DNA of 64,000 nucleotides, from positions 1,444,967 to 1,508,966 of the forward strand of contig NZ_CM001557.1 of the NCBI RefSeq assembly GCF_000273375.1, given 5' to 3'. Below the pieces are notes generated by a model. That model worked only from the letters and a program-made list of their open reading frames with translations. It ran no database searches and had not been told where the DNA came from. Positions within the stretch are counted from its first letter, which is position 1; each line of letters opens with the position of its first letter. Shown here piece after piece: positions 28,844 to 39,962 of this stretch. The DNA comes from Bartonella birtlesii IBS 325 (GTDB taxonomy: Bacteria; Pseudomonadota; Alphaproteobacteria; Rhizobiales; Rhizobiaceae). Position numbers and translations under genes: made by a program.

Positions 28844-29392
28844 ATGAAAGCACATCAACTCGATATTCTTATTGTACCTGGCTACAAAGGATCTGGTCCT
28901 GATCATTGGCAAACACGATGGGAAAAAAAATTGTCTACAGCGCGCCGTGTTCAACAAACGCATTGGTCAAAACCTGTTTGTGAAGAATGGGTAAATGAAG
29001 TTAAAGTCGCCATTGCGCAAGCTCAAAAACCCGTTATGATTATTGCTCATTCATTAGGGGTTCCAACAGTTCTTCATGCAACACTACAAAATGCAGAAAA
29101 AATTTGTGGTGCTTTTTTTGTTGCACCTCCAGATGTAAGTAATGAAAAAATACGCCCCAAACATTTAATGACATTTGGCCCCTATTATTGCAAAAAGTTA
29201 TCCTTTCCCTCTGTAGTTGTAGCCAGCCGAAACGATGAATTTTGTCAATTCTCAGTAGCAGAGAATCTTGCCAATGATTGGGGATCACTCTTTGTTGATG
29301 CAGGACAATCTGGCCACATTAATGCAGAATCCGGACATGGACCTTGGCCCGAAGGACTCATGGTATTTTCCCATTTTCTTGCAAAAATTTAA
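28844..29392 (+). CDS. RBBP9/YdeN-family serine hydrolase
   Basis: 182 residues, small alpha/beta hydrolase. The triad is complete: Ser70 in the elbow AHSLG, Asp131 (SRNDEF) and His158 (SGHINAESGHG). The N-terminal IVPGYKGSGPDHWQTRWE is the family hallmark. The physiological substrate is unknown. Sits between purB and purC on the same strand. Confidence 0.9.
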   Translation: MKAHQLDILIVPGYKGSGPDHWQTRWEKKLSTARRVQQTHWSKPVCEEWVNEVKVAIAQAQKPVMIIAHSLGVPTVLHATLQNAEKICGAFFVAPPDVSNEKIRPKHLMTFGPYYCKKLSFPSVVVASRNDEFCQFSVAENLANDWGSLFVDAGQSGHINAESGHGPWPEGLMVFSHFLAKI

Positions 29393-29575
29393 CTCAAGAG
29401 AGACTCATCATCTTCACTTTAATTTCCATTTATACAGTTTTATTCCTTGTTAAATCAGAGCACCAATGACAAAAATGAGAAGAAGTGTTATAGCAATCAT
29501 TGAGAAATTCTATCAATTAGGATAGTATTATTTATCAGTGTTATTTAAAACCTCTCAAATCAATAGAGAACTATA

Positions 29576-30339
29576 ATGAATCGTCGCCACCGTATTTATG
29601 AAGGCAAGGCCAAAATTTTATATGAAGGACCTGAACCAGGAACTTATATTCAGTTTTTAAAGATGACGCAACTGCCTTTAATGCAAAAAAGCATGAAATT
29701 ATCGACGGAAAAGGGGTTTTAAATAACCGTATTTCGGAACATATCTTCAGCCATCTTAGCCGTTTGGGAATCCCAACGCATTTTATCAAGCGTATAAATA
29801 TGCGCGAACAACTCATTAAAGCTGTTGAAATTATTCCATTAGAAGTCGTTGTCCGTAATGTTGCTGCTGGTTCTCTTGCTAAGCGTTTAGGGTTGGAAGA
29901 AGGAACCACCCTTTCACAATCTATCATTGAATTTTATTACAAAAATGATTCTCTTGATGACCCAATGGTAACGGAAGAACATATCACCGCCTTTGGATGG
30001 GCTGTCCCTCAAGAAATGGAAGATATTATGCAACTTTCGATTCGTATTAATGATTTTCTTTCTGGGCTTTTTGCGGGAGTTAATATTCAACTTATCGATT
30101 TCAAAATGGAATTTGGTCGCTTATGGGAAGATGAAACAATGCGCATTGTTCTTGCTGATGAAATCTCTCCTGATTCTGCGAGGTTATGGGATATGCAAAC
30201 ACGAGAAAAAATGGATAAAGATCGTTTTCGGCATGATATGGGGGGGCTTATTAATGCTTATCAAGAAGTTGCAAAGCGCCTTGGAATTATCAATGAAAAT
30301 GATCCGCCGCGACCAAGTGGTCCTGTTTTAGTAAAATAA
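29576..30339 (+). pseudogene. purC: purC, SAICAR synthetase, with a -1 frameshift near the N-terminus
   Basis: PurC joins CAIR and aspartate with ATP (step 8 of purine synthesis). Translation from the ATG at 29576 gives the normal start ([20 protein letters not shown]) as far as IQF, then leaves frame. The remaining ~225 residues ([38 protein letters not shown] and on) are in the -1 frame to 30339. A T-run at 29654-29658 has five T where six would give [11 protein letters not shown]. In zero frame the site reads T TTA AAG, a slippery heptamer, and -1 slipping there yields FLKDDATAF. Corrected length is 254 residues, normal for the family. Unshifted translation ends at 29722. Sequencing error, mutation and true frameshifting remain possible. 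Confidence 0.88.
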
Positions 30340-30419
30340 ACAACCAAATGACATTATATATCTCACCTTTATTGATGCCCGATTTCAAAGAGAGAAATTT
30401 TGTTAATAGGAAATAAGAA

Positions 30420-30659
30420 ATGAAAGCACGCATTACAGTTACCCTAAAAAGCAGCGTTCTCGATCCACAAGGAGGAGCAATTGTCTGTGCTTTAAAAAGT
30501 TTAAATTTCAAAGGAATTCACTCTATTCGCCAAGGGAAAGTCTTTGATGTTGTGCTCGATGATCAACCTTCTGAAACCGCAAAACAAAAGCTTGAACAAA
30601 TGTGTGAAGAGTTACTAGCAAATACCGTTATTGAAAATTACACTATAGAATCTCTTTAA
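30420..30659 (+). CDS. purS: PurS, small subunit of FGAM synthase
   Basis: 79 residues. Structural subunit of the three-part PurS-PurQ-PurL complex that turns FGAR into FGAM (step 4). Sequence KARITVTLKSSVLDPQG and FKGIHSIRQGKVFDVVL is typical. Its stop directly abuts an ATG of the next frame; the likely purQ start is 12 bases on. Confidence 0.96.
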   Translation: MKARITVTLKSSVLDPQGGAIVCALKSLNFKGIHSIRQGKVFDVVLDDQPSETAKQKLEQMCEELLANTVIENYTIESL

Positions 30660-30671
30660 ATGGGTCTCTTT

Positions 30672-31343
30672 ATGAAAACTGCTATCATTCAATTACCTGG
30701 ATTAAATCGTGATAGAGATATGGTTGCGGCATTACATCATATAACAGGAATTGAGCCATTAAAAGTTTGGCAAACAGCAACAACAATTCCAGATGTAGAT
30801 GCCATTATTATCCCTGGAGGTTTTTCTTATGGAGACTATTTGAGATGTGGTGCTATTGGTGCACGAACGCCCGTTTTGCAAGCTGTTCGTGAAAAAGCAG
30901 AAAAAGGTGTTACAATAATTGGCGTATGTAATGGATTTCAAATTTTGTTGGAAGCAGGTTTATTGCCTGGAACTTTAATGCGTAACGCTTCATTAAAATT
31001 TGTTTGTCGTGAAATAAAACTCGAAGTTGTAAACGCCAACACAAAATTTTCTCGATATTATTCTAAAGGACAAATCATTCGCTGCCCTGTTGCACACCAC
31101 GATGGAAATTACTTTGTCGGCAGTGAAACATTCAAAGAAATGGAAGATAATGAGCAAATTGTTTTTCGGTATGCAGAAAATACAAACCCTAATGGTTCAA
31201 TGAATGATGTTGCCGGTATCGTCAATAAGGCTGGTAACATTCTTGGTATAATGCCTCATCCTGAAAATTTTATTGAGCCCGCACATGGTGGAAGTGATGG
31301 TCGTTTGCTTTTCCAAAGTGCCTTAGAGTTAGCAAATGGATGA
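30672..31343 (+). CDS. purQ: PurQ, glutaminase subunit of FGAM synthase
   Basis: 223 residues from the ATG at 30672 ([10 protein letters not shown]); an in-frame ATG at 30660 would add MGLF. Class I glutamine amidotransferase: nucleophile Cys in [13 protein letters not shown] and His-Glu in MPHPEN. It provides ammonia to PurL. Tight coupling to purS fits a shared stoichiometry. Confidence 0.95.
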   Translation: MKTAIIQLPGLNRDRDMVAALHHITGIEPLKVWQTATTIPDVDAIIIPGGFSYGDYLRCGAIGARTPVLQAVREKAEKGVTIIGVCNGFQILLEAGLLPGTLMRNASLKFVCREIKLEVVNANTKFSRYYSKGQIIRCPVAHHDGNYFVGSETFKEMEDNEQIVFRYAENTNPNGSMNDVAGIVNKAGNILGIMPHPENFIEPAHGGSDGRLLFQSALELANG

Positions 31344-31654
31344 TAATAAAAAAGATTCTATACTGCCTTACTGTTTTAAAAACAAAAGTCTGTATCATCT
31401 CTCAGGCTGTAAATGTGCAAATCAAACATTTTACACACATAATAAAGTGTACTTTTCTAAGCAAACAAAGGTTTTTTCAAAAACCATTTATGTTTTTTGA
31501 ATTTCCCAATAAAATAATCAGCATTGCCCCAGAATTTCCATTGATGGTTTATAAGTTTTACCTTACCAAACAATACCATTACCTATAACTTAAGCGGCTG
31601 GATTTTAAACAATAAAGATGCTAAATTTTGATTAATTTGACGGATAAAATACTC
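31344..31654. other. Spacer between purQ and purL
   Basis: About 310 bases, AT-rich. An 82-codon frame beginning at the purQ stop (31340-31588) has no homology signal and odd composition; I reject it. A promoter for purL could lie here. Confidence 0.5.
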
Positions 31655-33865
31655 ATGAATCCTTGTAATAATTTTGCCATTACACCAGAATTAGTTGCCC
31701 AACATGGCCTAAAAGAAAATGAATATCAACATATCCTAACCTTAATTGGAAGAGAGCCAACATTCACTGAGCTTGGAATTTTTTCTGCAATGTGGAACGA
31801 ACATTGTTCTTACAAATCATCTAAAAAATGGCTTAAGACTCTTCCAACAAAAGGAAAATGTGTTATTCAAGGACCCGGTGAAAATGCTGGTGTTGTTGAT
31901 ATTGGTGAAGGTCAATGTGTTGTTTTTAAAATGGAAAGTCATAACCATCCCTCTTATATTGAACCTTATCAAGGTGCGGCGACAGGTGTTGGTGGCATTT
32001 TACGAGATGTCTTTACAATGGGTGCCCGCCCTATCGCAGCCATGAATGCATTGCGATTTGGTTCTCCTGATCATCCTCGAACACGCCATCTTGTTGCTGG
32101 TGTCGTTTCTGGAATTGGTGGCTATGGAAATTCTTTTGGTGTTCCAACCATTGGAGGAGAAGTGAATTTTGATAAGCGTTACAATGGCAATGTCCTTGTC
32201 AACGCTTTTGCCGCTGGTATTGCAAAAACAAACTCTCTTTTTTACTCTAAAGCGCAAGGAGTAGGGCTTCCTGTCGTTTATCTTGGTGCCAAAACAGGAC
32301 GTGATGGTATCGGTGGAGCAACAATGGCTTCTGCCGAATTTGATGATTCAATCAGTGAAAAACGCCCAACCGTTCAAGTAGGTGATCCTTTCACAGAAAA
32401 GTGCCTCCTTGAAGCTTGCTTAGAACTCATGGAACTAGGAGCTGTCATTGCTATCCAAGATATGGGAGCAGCAGGCTTAACATCTTCTGCAGTTGAAATG
32501 GGAGCAAAAGGAAATTTGGGTATAGAGCTTAACCTCGATAAAGTTCCTGTTCGTGAAGAAAACATGACAGCCTACGAAATGATGCTTTCTGAAAGCCAAG
32601 AGCGTATGCTCATGGTACTGAAACCAGAAATGAAACAACAAGCAGCTGAAATTTTTCATAAATGGGGACTTCATTTTTCCATTATTGGCAAAACAACAGA
32701 CGATTTACATTTTCGCGTAAAGCATCAAGGGGAAGAAGTCGTTAATCTTCCTATAAAAGAACTGGGAAATGAAGCACCTGTTTATGATCGTCCTTGGAGT
32801 GAGCCTGCTAAAAGAATACTTCTTAAAGCAGAAAACGTTGAGAAAGTCGAAAATCTTGGTGATGCACTCCTTACACTGTTAAACTCTGCCAATCAAAGTT
32901 CACGGCGATGGGTTTATGAACAATATGACACTTTTATACAAGGTAATACGCTTGTTCGCCCAGGAGGCGATGCAGGAGTCGTCCGTGTAAGCAATAACGA
33001 CAAACGTGCTCTTGCCTTTTCTTCTGATGTAACGCCTCGCTATTGTGAAGCTGATCCCTATGAAGGGGGAAAACAAGCTGTCGCAGAATGCTGGAGAAAT
33101 ATTAGCACTACCGGCGCAAAACCACTAGCCGCTACAGATAATCTCAATTTTGGTAATCCTGAAAAGCCTGAGATCATGGGACAATTGGTATTTGCCATTA
33201 AAGGAATAGGTGAAGCTTGTAAAGTTCTCGATTTTCCTATTGTTTCAGGAAATGTCTCTCTTTATAATGAAACAAATGGAGAAGCAATTCCTCCTACCCC
33301 CACAATCGCTGGTGTTGGACTTCTTGCTGATTGGTCTAAAATGGTGACAATCAACGGCATGAAAAATGGAGATAATATTGTTTTGATTGGAGCTTGTGGC
33401 TCTCATTTAGGACAATCAATCTATGCACATGATATTTTAAATATCACGACAGGTGCCCCACCCTACGTAGATTTACAACTTGAAAAAAAACATGGACAAT
33501 TTGTGAGAGATGTTATTCATCATGGTTTTGTTCATGCCGCTCATGATATTTCTGACGGAGGGTTAGCCCTTGCTCTTGCGGAAATGGTCATTAAATCAGG
33601 TAAGGGAATCAAAGCCAAATTAAGCAATAAACAACCGTATCATGCAGAACTTTTTGGCGAAGACCAAGCGCGCTATCTCTTAAGCGTTAAACCTCATAGT
33701 CTTAATAGTCTTAAAGAACTTGCCCAAAAAAACACAGTTTCTTTAACAGAACTTGGTATTGTTGAAGGGGATGCTCTTAATATAGATGGGATATTAACAC
33801 TTTCAGTAGAAAAACTAACACAAGCCTATGAAAATTGGTTTCCGCAATTTATGGGTGAAAAATAA
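31655..33865 (+). CDS. purL: PurL, synthetase subunit of FGAM synthase
   Basis: 736 residues from the ATG at 31655 ([13 protein letters not shown]); a TTG at 31628 is a less likely start. Small-form Pur[49 protein letters not shown] and [13 protein letters not shown]-dependent amidation of FGAR in complex with PurS and PurQ. Confidence 0.97.
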   Translation: MNPCNNFAITPELVAQHGLKENEYQHILTLIGREPTFTELGIFSAMWNEHCSYKSSKKWLKTLPTKGKCVIQGPGENAGVVDIGEGQCVVFKMESHNHPSYIEPYQGAATGVGGILRDVFTMGARPIAAMNALRFGSPDHPRTRHLVAGVVSGIGGYGNSFGVPTIGGEVNFDKRYNGNVLVNAFAAGIAKTNSLFYSKAQGVGLPVVYLGAKTGRDGIGGATMASAEFDDSISEKRPTVQVGDPFTEKCLLEACLELMELGAVIAIQDMGAAGLTSSAVEMGAKGNLGIELNLDKVPVREENMTAYEMMLSESQERMLMVLKPEMKQQAAEIFHKWGLHFSIIGKTTDDLHFRVKHQGEEVVNLPIKELGNEAPVYDRPWSEPAKRILLKAENVEKVENLGDALLTLLNSANQSSRRWVYEQYDTFIQGNTLVRPGGDAGVVRVSNNDKRALAFSSDVTPRYCEADPYEGGKQAVAECWRNISTTGAKPLAATDNLNFGNPEKPEIMGQLVFAIKGIGEACKVLDFPIVSGNVSLYNETNGEAIPPTPTIAGVGLLADWSKMVTINGMKNGDNIVLIGACGSHLGQSIYAHDILNITTGAPPYVDLQLEKKHGQFVRDVIHHGFVHAAHDISDGGLALALAEMVIKSGKGIKAKLSNKQPYHAELFGEDQARYLLSVKPHSLNSLKELAQKNTVSLTELGIVEGDALNIDGILTLSVEKLTQAYENWFPQFMGEK

Positions 33866-33884
33866 AGAGTTTTTGTCTCTTTTT
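33864..33884 (+). terminator. Short hairpin and T-run after purL
   Basis: AAAGAG pairs with CTCTTT across a TTTTTGT loop and runs into T residues. Short stem, so termination may be partial and bolA may still be read through. Confidence 0.45.
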
Positions 33885-33925
33885 GCTTATGCTACGCTCA
33901 TAAAAATAAATAAAGGAGAATAATC

Positions 33926-34159
33926 ATGGTAATGAGTGCCCATGCAATTGAAACTCTTATTCGCGAAGGCATCCCCGATGCAATTGTGACAATTCGTGAT
34001 CTCGCTGGCGATGGAGAGCATTATGCTGCCGAAGTTATTTCCGAAACTTTTCGCGGTAAAAGTCGTGTCCAACAGCATAAAATGGTTTATGATGCTCTTA
34101 AAGGTAATATGGGTAGTGATCTTCATGCTTTAATGTTGCAAACGAATATTCCTAAATAA
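33926..34159 (+). CDS. BolA-family protein (IbaG/BolA2-like)
   Basis: 77 residues: MSAHAIETLIREGIPDA at the N-terminus, then AEVISETFRGKSRVQQHKMVYDAL. Small BolA proteins bind a 2Fe-2S cluster together with CGFS glutaredoxins. The glutaredoxin gene is next door, which supports this. AAAGGAG lies upstream of the ATG. Confidence 0.93.
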   Translation: MVMSAHAIETLIREGIPDAIVTIRDLAGDGEHYAAEVISETFRGKSRVQQHKMVYDALKGNMGSDLHALMLQTNIPK

Positions 34160-34258
34160 TTTAAAATTTCTTCTTGCATTCATTCACACAATACGATTAG
34201 AAAATAGGGCAAATCTAAATACACACTTGTAAAAATCTGCAATCTTGAGGAATAAATA

Positions 34259-34591
34259 ATGACCACTGTTCATGATTTCATTGATAACGAAATTAAAAAA
34301 AATGATGTCGTTTTATTCATGAAAGGAACACCTGATGCTCCACAATGTGGATTTTCAGGACAGGTTGTTCAAATGCTTGACTATCTGGGATTAAATTATA
34401 AAGGGATCAATATCTTAGCTTCTCATGAATTACGTCAAGGAATTAAAGACTATTCAAATTGGCCAACAATTCCCCAACTCTATATTAAAGGTGAGTTTAT
34501 TGGTGGCTGTGATATTGTGAAAGAAATGTTTCAAAATAATGAGTTGCAAGAACTTCTAAAAGAAAAGAATATTCCCTGCAATAAACCATAG
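34259..34591 (+). CDS. grxD: Monothiol CGFS glutaredoxin (Grx4/GrxD)
   Basis: 110 residues with the CGFS active site at Cys30, [18 protein letters not shown], plus [20 protein letters not shown] for glutathione binding. It carries and delivers 2Fe-2S clusters, partnered by BolA proteins; the two genes lie 99 bases apart on one strand. Confidence 0.96.
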   Translation: MTTVHDFIDNEIKKNDVVLFMKGTPDAPQCGFSGQVVQMLDYLGLNYKGINILASHELRQGIKDYSNWPTIPQLYIKGEFIGGCDIVKEMFQNNELQELLKEKNIPCNKP

Positions 34592-34659
34592 GTATCTTTT
34601 ATTTTATCCAGTCTTTTATAGAACCGTGTTCAGTCGAAATTTTTATTTCAAGGACGCAT

Positions 34660-35916
34660 ATGTCACATTCAATCGACGAACAAACGCATAGTGATACGAT
34701 TAGAAAAAAAATCGGCTATAAAGAATTTGTTATTCTCATTGGTTCGCTTATGGCTATCAATTCTATAGCCGTTGACATTATGCTACCGGCTATGCCTGAT
34801 ATTTTGAATAGCTTACATGTCATTAATGAAAATGATCAGCATTATATCATTTCTTGTTATCTTATGAGCTATGGTATCACACAAATATTTTTTGGTCCAA
34901 TAAGTGATCGTTATGGGCGACGTAAGATCCTTCTCATTGGTCTTGCTTTTTATTCATTTACGGCGATTGGTTGTGCTTTTATATCCAATTTTTCTTTATT
35001 GCTTATTTTACGTATCTTGCAAGGCGTGGGAGGTGCCGCTATGCGTGTACTCACTGTTTCCATTGTACGTGATCTCTATAGTGGTCGAAAAATGGCAGAA
35101 GTCATGTCTATCGTCATGATGGTTTTTCTTATCGCACCAATGATTGGCCCCGCAACAGGACAAGTTATTCTACTATTCGGGCACTGGCAATTTATTTTTA
35201 TATTCATGGCAATGATCGGTTTTGGTCTCATGATTTGGATTCAATTGCGCTTGCCTGAAACTCTTTATGCACAACGCTCTCTTTCTTTTTCTTCGATCAG
35301 ACATAATCTATGGATCGTTATAACCAATCGCACAACACTTTGCTACACACTGGCAACTTCTATCATTCTAGGTTGCATTTTTACCGCCGTTAATACATCA
35401 CAACAAACATATGAGGGGATTTATAACTTAGGCTTCTGGTTTCCCTTTGCATTTGCTCTTGGTGCTGCGTTTCAAGCTCTATCCTCATTCTTTAATTCTC
35501 AACTTGTCGGACGTCTTGGAATGCGCCGTATCGCACACACAATGCTTTTACTCTTTTGTGCCACTTCATTCATCTGGTTTATCGGATCCATCTTAGCAGA
35601 TGGCGTTATCCTTTTCCCTTTTTATATGTTGCTATTCTGTATACTGATGTTTGCCTGCGGCGGTATTATGGCAAATTTCAATACACTTGCTCTCGAATCC
35701 GTAGGTGAAATTGCTGGAACGGCGTCTTCTGTATCTGGTTTTCTTCAAACATCTATCGGAACAGGCCTTAGCTTTTTTATTGCGCAACAATTTAATGAAA
35801 CAACCATCCCTAATTCGGCAGGTTTTTTCTTTCTTAGTCTTATTGCCATAGTTCTAGTTTTATGGGCCGAACGTGGGCATCTCTTTAGACAATATAATAG
35901 CAACCCTCATGAATAA
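34660..35916 (+). CDS. MFS drug efflux transporter, Bcr/CflA family
   Basis: 418 residues, about 12 hydrophobic helices. The first loop carries GPISDRYGRRKILLIGL, the MFS motif A, and helix 5 has a motif-C-like GPATGQ. The family exports bicyclomycin, sulfonamides and other compounds across the inner membrane by proton antiport; the actual substrate cannot be read from sequence. Confidence 0.9.
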   Translation: MSHSIDEQTHSDTIRKKIGYKEFVILIGSLMAINSIAVDIMLPAMPDILNSLHVINENDQHYIISCYLMSYGITQIFFGPISDRYGRRKILLIGLAFYSFTAIGCAFISNFSLLLILRILQGVGGAAMRVLTVSIVRDLYSGRKMAEVMSIVMMVFLIAPMIGPATGQVILLFGHWQFIFIFMAMIGFGLMIWIQLRLPETLYAQRSLSFSSIRHNLWIVITNRTTLCYTLATSIILGCIFTAVNTSQQTYEGIYNLGFWFPFAFALGAAFQALSSFFNSQLVGRLGMRRIAHTMLLLFCATSFIWFIGSILADGVILFPFYMLLFCILMFACGGIMANFNTLALESVGEIAGTASSVSGFLQTSIGTGLSFFIAQQFNETTIPNSAGFFFLSLIAIVLVLWAERGHLFRQYNSNPHE

Positions 35917-35953
35917 AAGCTGCGAGGCAAATTAACAACACTCCTAGCTAGTA

Positions 35954-35987
35954 ATAAAACCACGAAGGATTCTTTTTTGGTTTTTAT
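35954..35987. terminator. Bidirectional terminator between the MFS gene and parC
   Basis: ATAAAACCA pairs with TGGTTTTTAT, with an inner GAA/TTC pairing in the loop. A-run and T-run on both sides suit termination of the two convergent genes. Confidence 0.6.
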
Positions 35988-36015
35988 AAACTAACAATTA
36001 AATATACTATATTGA

Positions 36016-38265
36016 TTATTTGGTAAATTTTCCTGACTTTGGAAATCCTTTTGGCACCAAGCGCCCTATGCCAGCACGATTCCCCATCCACTCAATAAGA
36101 TCATCAGAACAGCGATTAAAGCAGCGCTCAGCTGTATTTTGCCAAGTTAAACCTTCTGATAAATAAAAGATTTTAGCATCGAGAATACCACCTTCTTTGT
36201 AACGTTGTAGACGAACACCTTTACCACGATTCATTTCTGGGATTTGTTCAATGGCAAAAATAAGCATTTTACGATTTTCACCAACCACTGCAACATGATC
36301 ACCTTTTACTGGAATACAAAGCTTTACTTTATCAGGAGATTTCACATTCATAATCTGCTTGCCTTTTCGTGTATTCGCAATTACTTCCATAGCAGGAACA
36401 ATAAAGCCATTTCCATGAGATGAAACCAAGAGAAGTTTTTCCTCCGCATTGTGCACAAAAGCTATCAAAACATCATGCTCATCATCCATATCAACTAAAA
36501 GACGAATGGGGTCACCATGCCCCCGTCCTCCAGGCAAACTATTTGCAGTAATAGAAAAAAATTTTCCGCCAGTACTTACCACCACAATCTTATCTGTAGT
36601 GAAAGCCGGAAATGCTAACTTTAAGCAATCCCCTTCTTTGAAAGAAAGTGCTTTGTAATCACTTAAATGTCCTTTTAAAGCACGCATCCACCCCTTTTCA
36701 GAAATAACAATCGTGACTGGTTCTTTTTCGATCATTGCTTGATGAATATCACTAATATCATGCTTTGGAGCTTCTTCAAATGACGTACGCCTTTTCCCTA
36801 AAAAAGTATCAGGACCAAAAATTTTACGAACCTTTATGATTTCTTCTGAAATTATTTCCCATTGCTTTGTATGAGAAGCTAACAGACTCTGCAATTTTTC
36901 TTTTTCAACCTTCAGAGTTTCAAATTCTTTACGAATTTCAAATTCTTCAAGCTTACGGAGAGACCGCAACCGCATATTAAGAATAGCTTCAGCTTGATTT
37001 TCTGTTAATTCAAAACGGCCAATCAGTTCCTTTTTGGGTTCGTCCTCTTCGCGAATAATCTGAATCACCTCATCAAGATTTAAATACGCGATAAGATATC
37101 CGTGGAGAATTTCTAATCGACGATCAATTTCATCAAGACGATAATGAGAGCGACGAATAAGTACTTCTTGACGATGCTCAAGCCATTGCTGCAAGCTTTC
37201 GCGCAAAGAAAGAACATTAGGTATTTTTCCCAAAGACAAAACATTGAGATTTAGAGGAAATCTTACTTCAAAATCAGTCAATTTAAAAAGGGATTCCATG
37301 AGAAGTTCAGAATCAATTGTACGATTTTTAGGAACAAGTACGATACGAATATCTTCTGCCGATTCATCACGAATATCTTCAAGCATTGGTAATCGCCGAG
37401 CAAGCAATAATTCTGCTGTTTTTTCAATAAGTCGTGACTTTTGAACTTGATAGGGAATTTCAGTAACAATAATCACATAAGCACCACGACTGCCGGCTTC
37501 CTGATGCCAACGCGAACGCAACCGAAAAAAACCACGCCCTGTCCGATAAGATTCCTCAATACTCTTTTTAGGCTCAACTAAAATGCCACCTGTTGGAAAA
37601 TCAGGTCCAAGCACAAATTGATTTAATTCCTCATCATGTGCATCAGGATGTGCAATTAAATGTAGCGCTGCATCACAAAGCTCCGCAACGTTATGGGGTG
37701 GAATAGATGTTGCCATACCAACCGCTATACCTGATGAACCATTTGCTAAAAGATTAGGAAAAGCTCCTGGTAAAACAACCGGCTCTTCCTCTTCCTCATT
37801 ATAGGTTAAACGAAAATCAATCGCATTCTCATTAATTCCCTCAAGCAATAAAGCCGCCACTTCAGTCATACGTGCTTCTGTATACCGCATAGCAGCAGCG
37901 TTATCACCATCAACATTACCAAAATTGCCTTGTCCATCAACCAATGGATAACGAACAGCAAAGCCCTGAGCCAAACGCACTAATGCATCATAAATAGATG
38001 CATCACCATGTGGATGAAACTTTCCCATAACATCACCAACAATCCGCGCACATTTCGCATAAGAGTGCCCTGGATGAAGTTTAAGTAAACGCATAGCATG
38101 GACAATACGCCTATGCACAGGCTTCAAACCATCACGTACATCAGGCAATGCACGGTGTGTAATAGTAGAAAGCGCATAAGACAAATAACGCTCTTGTAAA
38201 GCAGAACGTAACTCTATTTGTTCAATATGTTCTTTATCAAAAGGCAAATTCGTTTTATCAGACAT
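36016..38265 (-). CDS. parC: DNA topoisomerase IV subunit A
   Basis: 749 residues, type IIA topoisomerase subunit that cuts and rejoins DNA to separate daughter chromosomes. The catalytic Tyr is Tyr128 ([11 protein letters not shown]). The quinolone region reads [14 protein letters not shown]: Ala89 is at the position of E. coli ParC Ser80, and Asp93 at that of Glu84. The C-terminal part forms the DNA-wrapping beta-pinwheel (e.g. [20 protein letters not shown]). GyrA would be longer and carry a GyrA box; ParC fits better. Confidence 0.94.
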   Translation of the reverse strand: MSDKTNLPFDKEHIEQIELRSALQERYLSYALSTITHRALPDVRDGLKPVHRRIVHAMRLLKLHPGHSYAKCARIVGDVMGKFHPHGDASIYDALVRLAQGFAVRYPLVDGQGNFGNVDGDNAAAMRYTEARMTEVAALLLEGINENAIDFRLTYNEEEEEPVVLPGAFPNLLANGSSGIAVGMATSIPPHNVAELCDAALHLIAHPDAHDEELNQFVLGPDFPTGGILVEPKKSIEESYRTGRGFFRLRSRWHQEAGSRGAYVIIVTEIPYQVQKSRLIEKTAELLLARRLPMLEDIRDESAEDIRIVLVPKNRTIDSELLMESLFKLTDFEVRFPLNLNVLSLGKIPNVLSLRESLQQWLEHRQEVLIRRSHYRLDEIDRRLEILHGYLIAYLNLDEVIQIIREEDEPKKELIGRFELTENQAEAILNMRLRSLRKLEEFEIRKEFETLKVEKEKLQSLLASHTKQWEIISEEIIKVRKIFGPDTFLGKRRTSFEEAPKHDISDIHQAMIEKEPVTIVISEKGWMRALKGHLSDYKALSFKEGDCLKLAFPAFTTDKIVVVSTGGKFFSITANSLPGGRGHGDPIRLLVDMDDEHDVLIAFVHNAEEKLLLVSSHGNGFIVPAMEVIANTRKGKQIMNVKSPDKVKLCIPVKGDHVAVVGENRKMLIFAIEQIPEMNRGKGVRLQRYKEGGILDAKIFYLSEGLTWQNTAERCFNRCSDDLIEWMGNRAGIGRLVPKGFPKSGKFTK

Positions 38266-38978
38266 AATATAAGGATAAAAACTCCCAAAGTAATGAGAAA
38301 TTATTTTGTAAGATTTTTTCAGTGTAATCTTTTATGAATCGACCATTGTTACTTAAAATCGACTATATAAAAATAAACACTATGATTAAAACATGAACAG
38401 AAAATTATAGCAATTTGAAAAATTTATACATGTACTCGAAACTTTAACACCCTATACAGAAAAATTTAACGCATAAATCCCAAAGATTCTTTTGAACATC
38501 AAACATTGACCTCCACCTCGCCTCAAAGAAAGAGATTTCATAAACCTCAATCTGATTTAAGACTATGCCCTTTATTTTATAAACAAGACAAAAGTCTTGT
38601 TTTTATATTCAGTAACAACTGTTGAAATAATTTTAAAAAATGTTTTATCTTACTTTAAAAATTTAATACATTGAATTTACTAATAAAAATGCATTCATCA
38701 TCTTGCTAATCATCCACCTACAAATGGTTTCCACACAGTTTTACTGTTTTTAAAATATTTTTTGCAGAATTTAAAAGGGAAAAACGCGCATCAACAGAAA
38801 GATTATGGAACAGTGCATTTTACTCTTTACCTTTATCCTATCTTGCTTAACAGCTGGAAAGGCACCTCAATCATTCGCCTAACATCCCCCTTCTACATAA
38901 ATTTCCCTACCCAATATCATCACCCTAAACTTCGCCGTAATGCTGCTTTACCGGCATAACGTAATAGGATAAATAACC
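38266..38978. other. Intergenic region between rluC and parC
   Basis: 713 AT-rich bases. No protein gene is credible; a 65-codon plus-strand frame (38762-38959) lacks support. It contains a perfect plus-strand terminator hairpin at 38581-38604, with no plus-strand gene upstream of it. Confidence 0.6.
38581..38604 (+). terminator. Orphan intrinsic terminator hairpin
   Basis: AAACAAGAC and GTCTTGTTT pair perfectly over 9 bp with an AAAA loop, followed by TTTAT. Its U-rich tail is on the plus strand, where no gene precedes it; on the minus strand it lacks a comparable T-run. It may end an unannotated small RNA starting somewhere in 38270-38560, or be a weak minus-strand terminator of rluC. Confidence 0.5.
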
Positions 38979-39962
38979 TTATTGTGTGTTATCATCATCC
39001 TCATTAAAAGCCAAAAGATTAAAACTTTGTACCATATGAGGTGGTAAAGGTGCGATAATATCTAAAACCCCTCCTGAAGGATGAGGAATACGAATACGGC
39101 GGGCATGAAGGTGAAGACGGTTTTGAATTCCCCCTGGTAATGCCCAATTACTATCAGAAAAAAAATATTTTGAATCACCAATGATAGGATGATCCATATG
39201 GGCGGCATGCACACGTAGCTGATGTGTTCTCCCCGTATAGGGTTCCATTTCAAGCCACGAAAGAGCCCTCCCCCTAGTATCTAAAACGCGATAGTAAGAA
39301 ACCGCATGGTTAGAATCTGGCTCTCCATGTTCACAAACACGCATTTTATCACCTTGTGCAGTAATATCCTTCACCACCCATGTTGAAATTTTATCCTGCT
39401 TTTTTTTAGGCACTCCCCGAACCAATGCCCAATAAGTCTTTTTCGTTTCCCGCTCTCTAAAAGCAGCTGTTAAAGCCTGCGCAGCACTCCTAGATCGCGC
39501 AACAATGAGCACACCAGATGTTTCACGATCAAGGCGGTGCACTAAACGTGGTTTTTCGCCTTTCTTATTGCGCCATACCTCAAGCATGCTATCCACGTGG
39601 CGCGTCAAACCAGAACCACCTTGTACAGCTAACCCCGCAGGCTTATTAAAAACAAAAATCTTTGGATCTTCATAGAGGAGCATCTTTTTCAAAACGGTTT
39701 CATCATCCTGTCCACGAAGTGTTTTATCCGTTATAGGAAAGCTTTCCTTATCATCAACAGGAAAAGGAGGAACGCGCACAACTTGCCCCATGAGAAGACG
39801 CGTATCGGTTTTAACACGCCCACCATCAACCCGTATCTGGCCAGAACGGAGCAACTTTTGTAAATATCCAAATCCAACTCTTGGATAATGCACTTTAAAC
39901 CAGCGATCCAAACGCATTCCGTTTTCATCTACCGAAACCTGTTTTATTTCGACGCCTACCAT
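38979..39962 (-). CDS. rluC: RluA-family 23S rRNA pseudouridine synthase (RluC-like)
   Basis: 327 residues: N-terminal S4 RNA-binding domain (RLDRWFKVHYP..., LRSGQIRVDG), then the synthase domain with catalytic Asp145 in HRLDRETSGVL and the GRTHQLRVHA motif. Isomerises uridines in 23S rRNA. RluC (955/2504/2580) is favoured over RluD by overall feel; the target position is not proven. Confidence 0.85.
   Translation of the reverse strand: MVGVEIKQVSVDENGMRLDRWFKVHYPRVGFGYLQKLLRSGQIRVDGGRVKTDTRLLMGQVVRVPPFPVDDKESFPITDKTLRGQDDETVLKKMLLYEDPKIFVFNKPAGLAVQGGSGLTRHVDSMLEVWRNKKGEKPRLVHRLDRETSGVLIVARSRSAAQALTAAFRERETKKTYWALVRGVPKKKQDKISTWVVKDITAQGDKMRVCEHGEPDSNHAVSYYRVLDTRGRALSWLEMEPYTGRTHQLRVHAAHMDHPIIGDSKYFFSDSNWALPGGIQNRLHLHARRIRIPHPSGGVLDIIAPLPPHMVQSFNLLAFNEDDDNTQ

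Noticed and set aside
31340..31588. 82-codon frame overlapping the purQ stop
   Set aside because: Composition unlike neighbours and no recognisable domain; the overlap with the purQ stop looks fortuitous.
38762..38959. 65-codon plus-strand frame between parC and rluC
   Set aside because: No start context and unlike any family; likely chance in a non-coding region.
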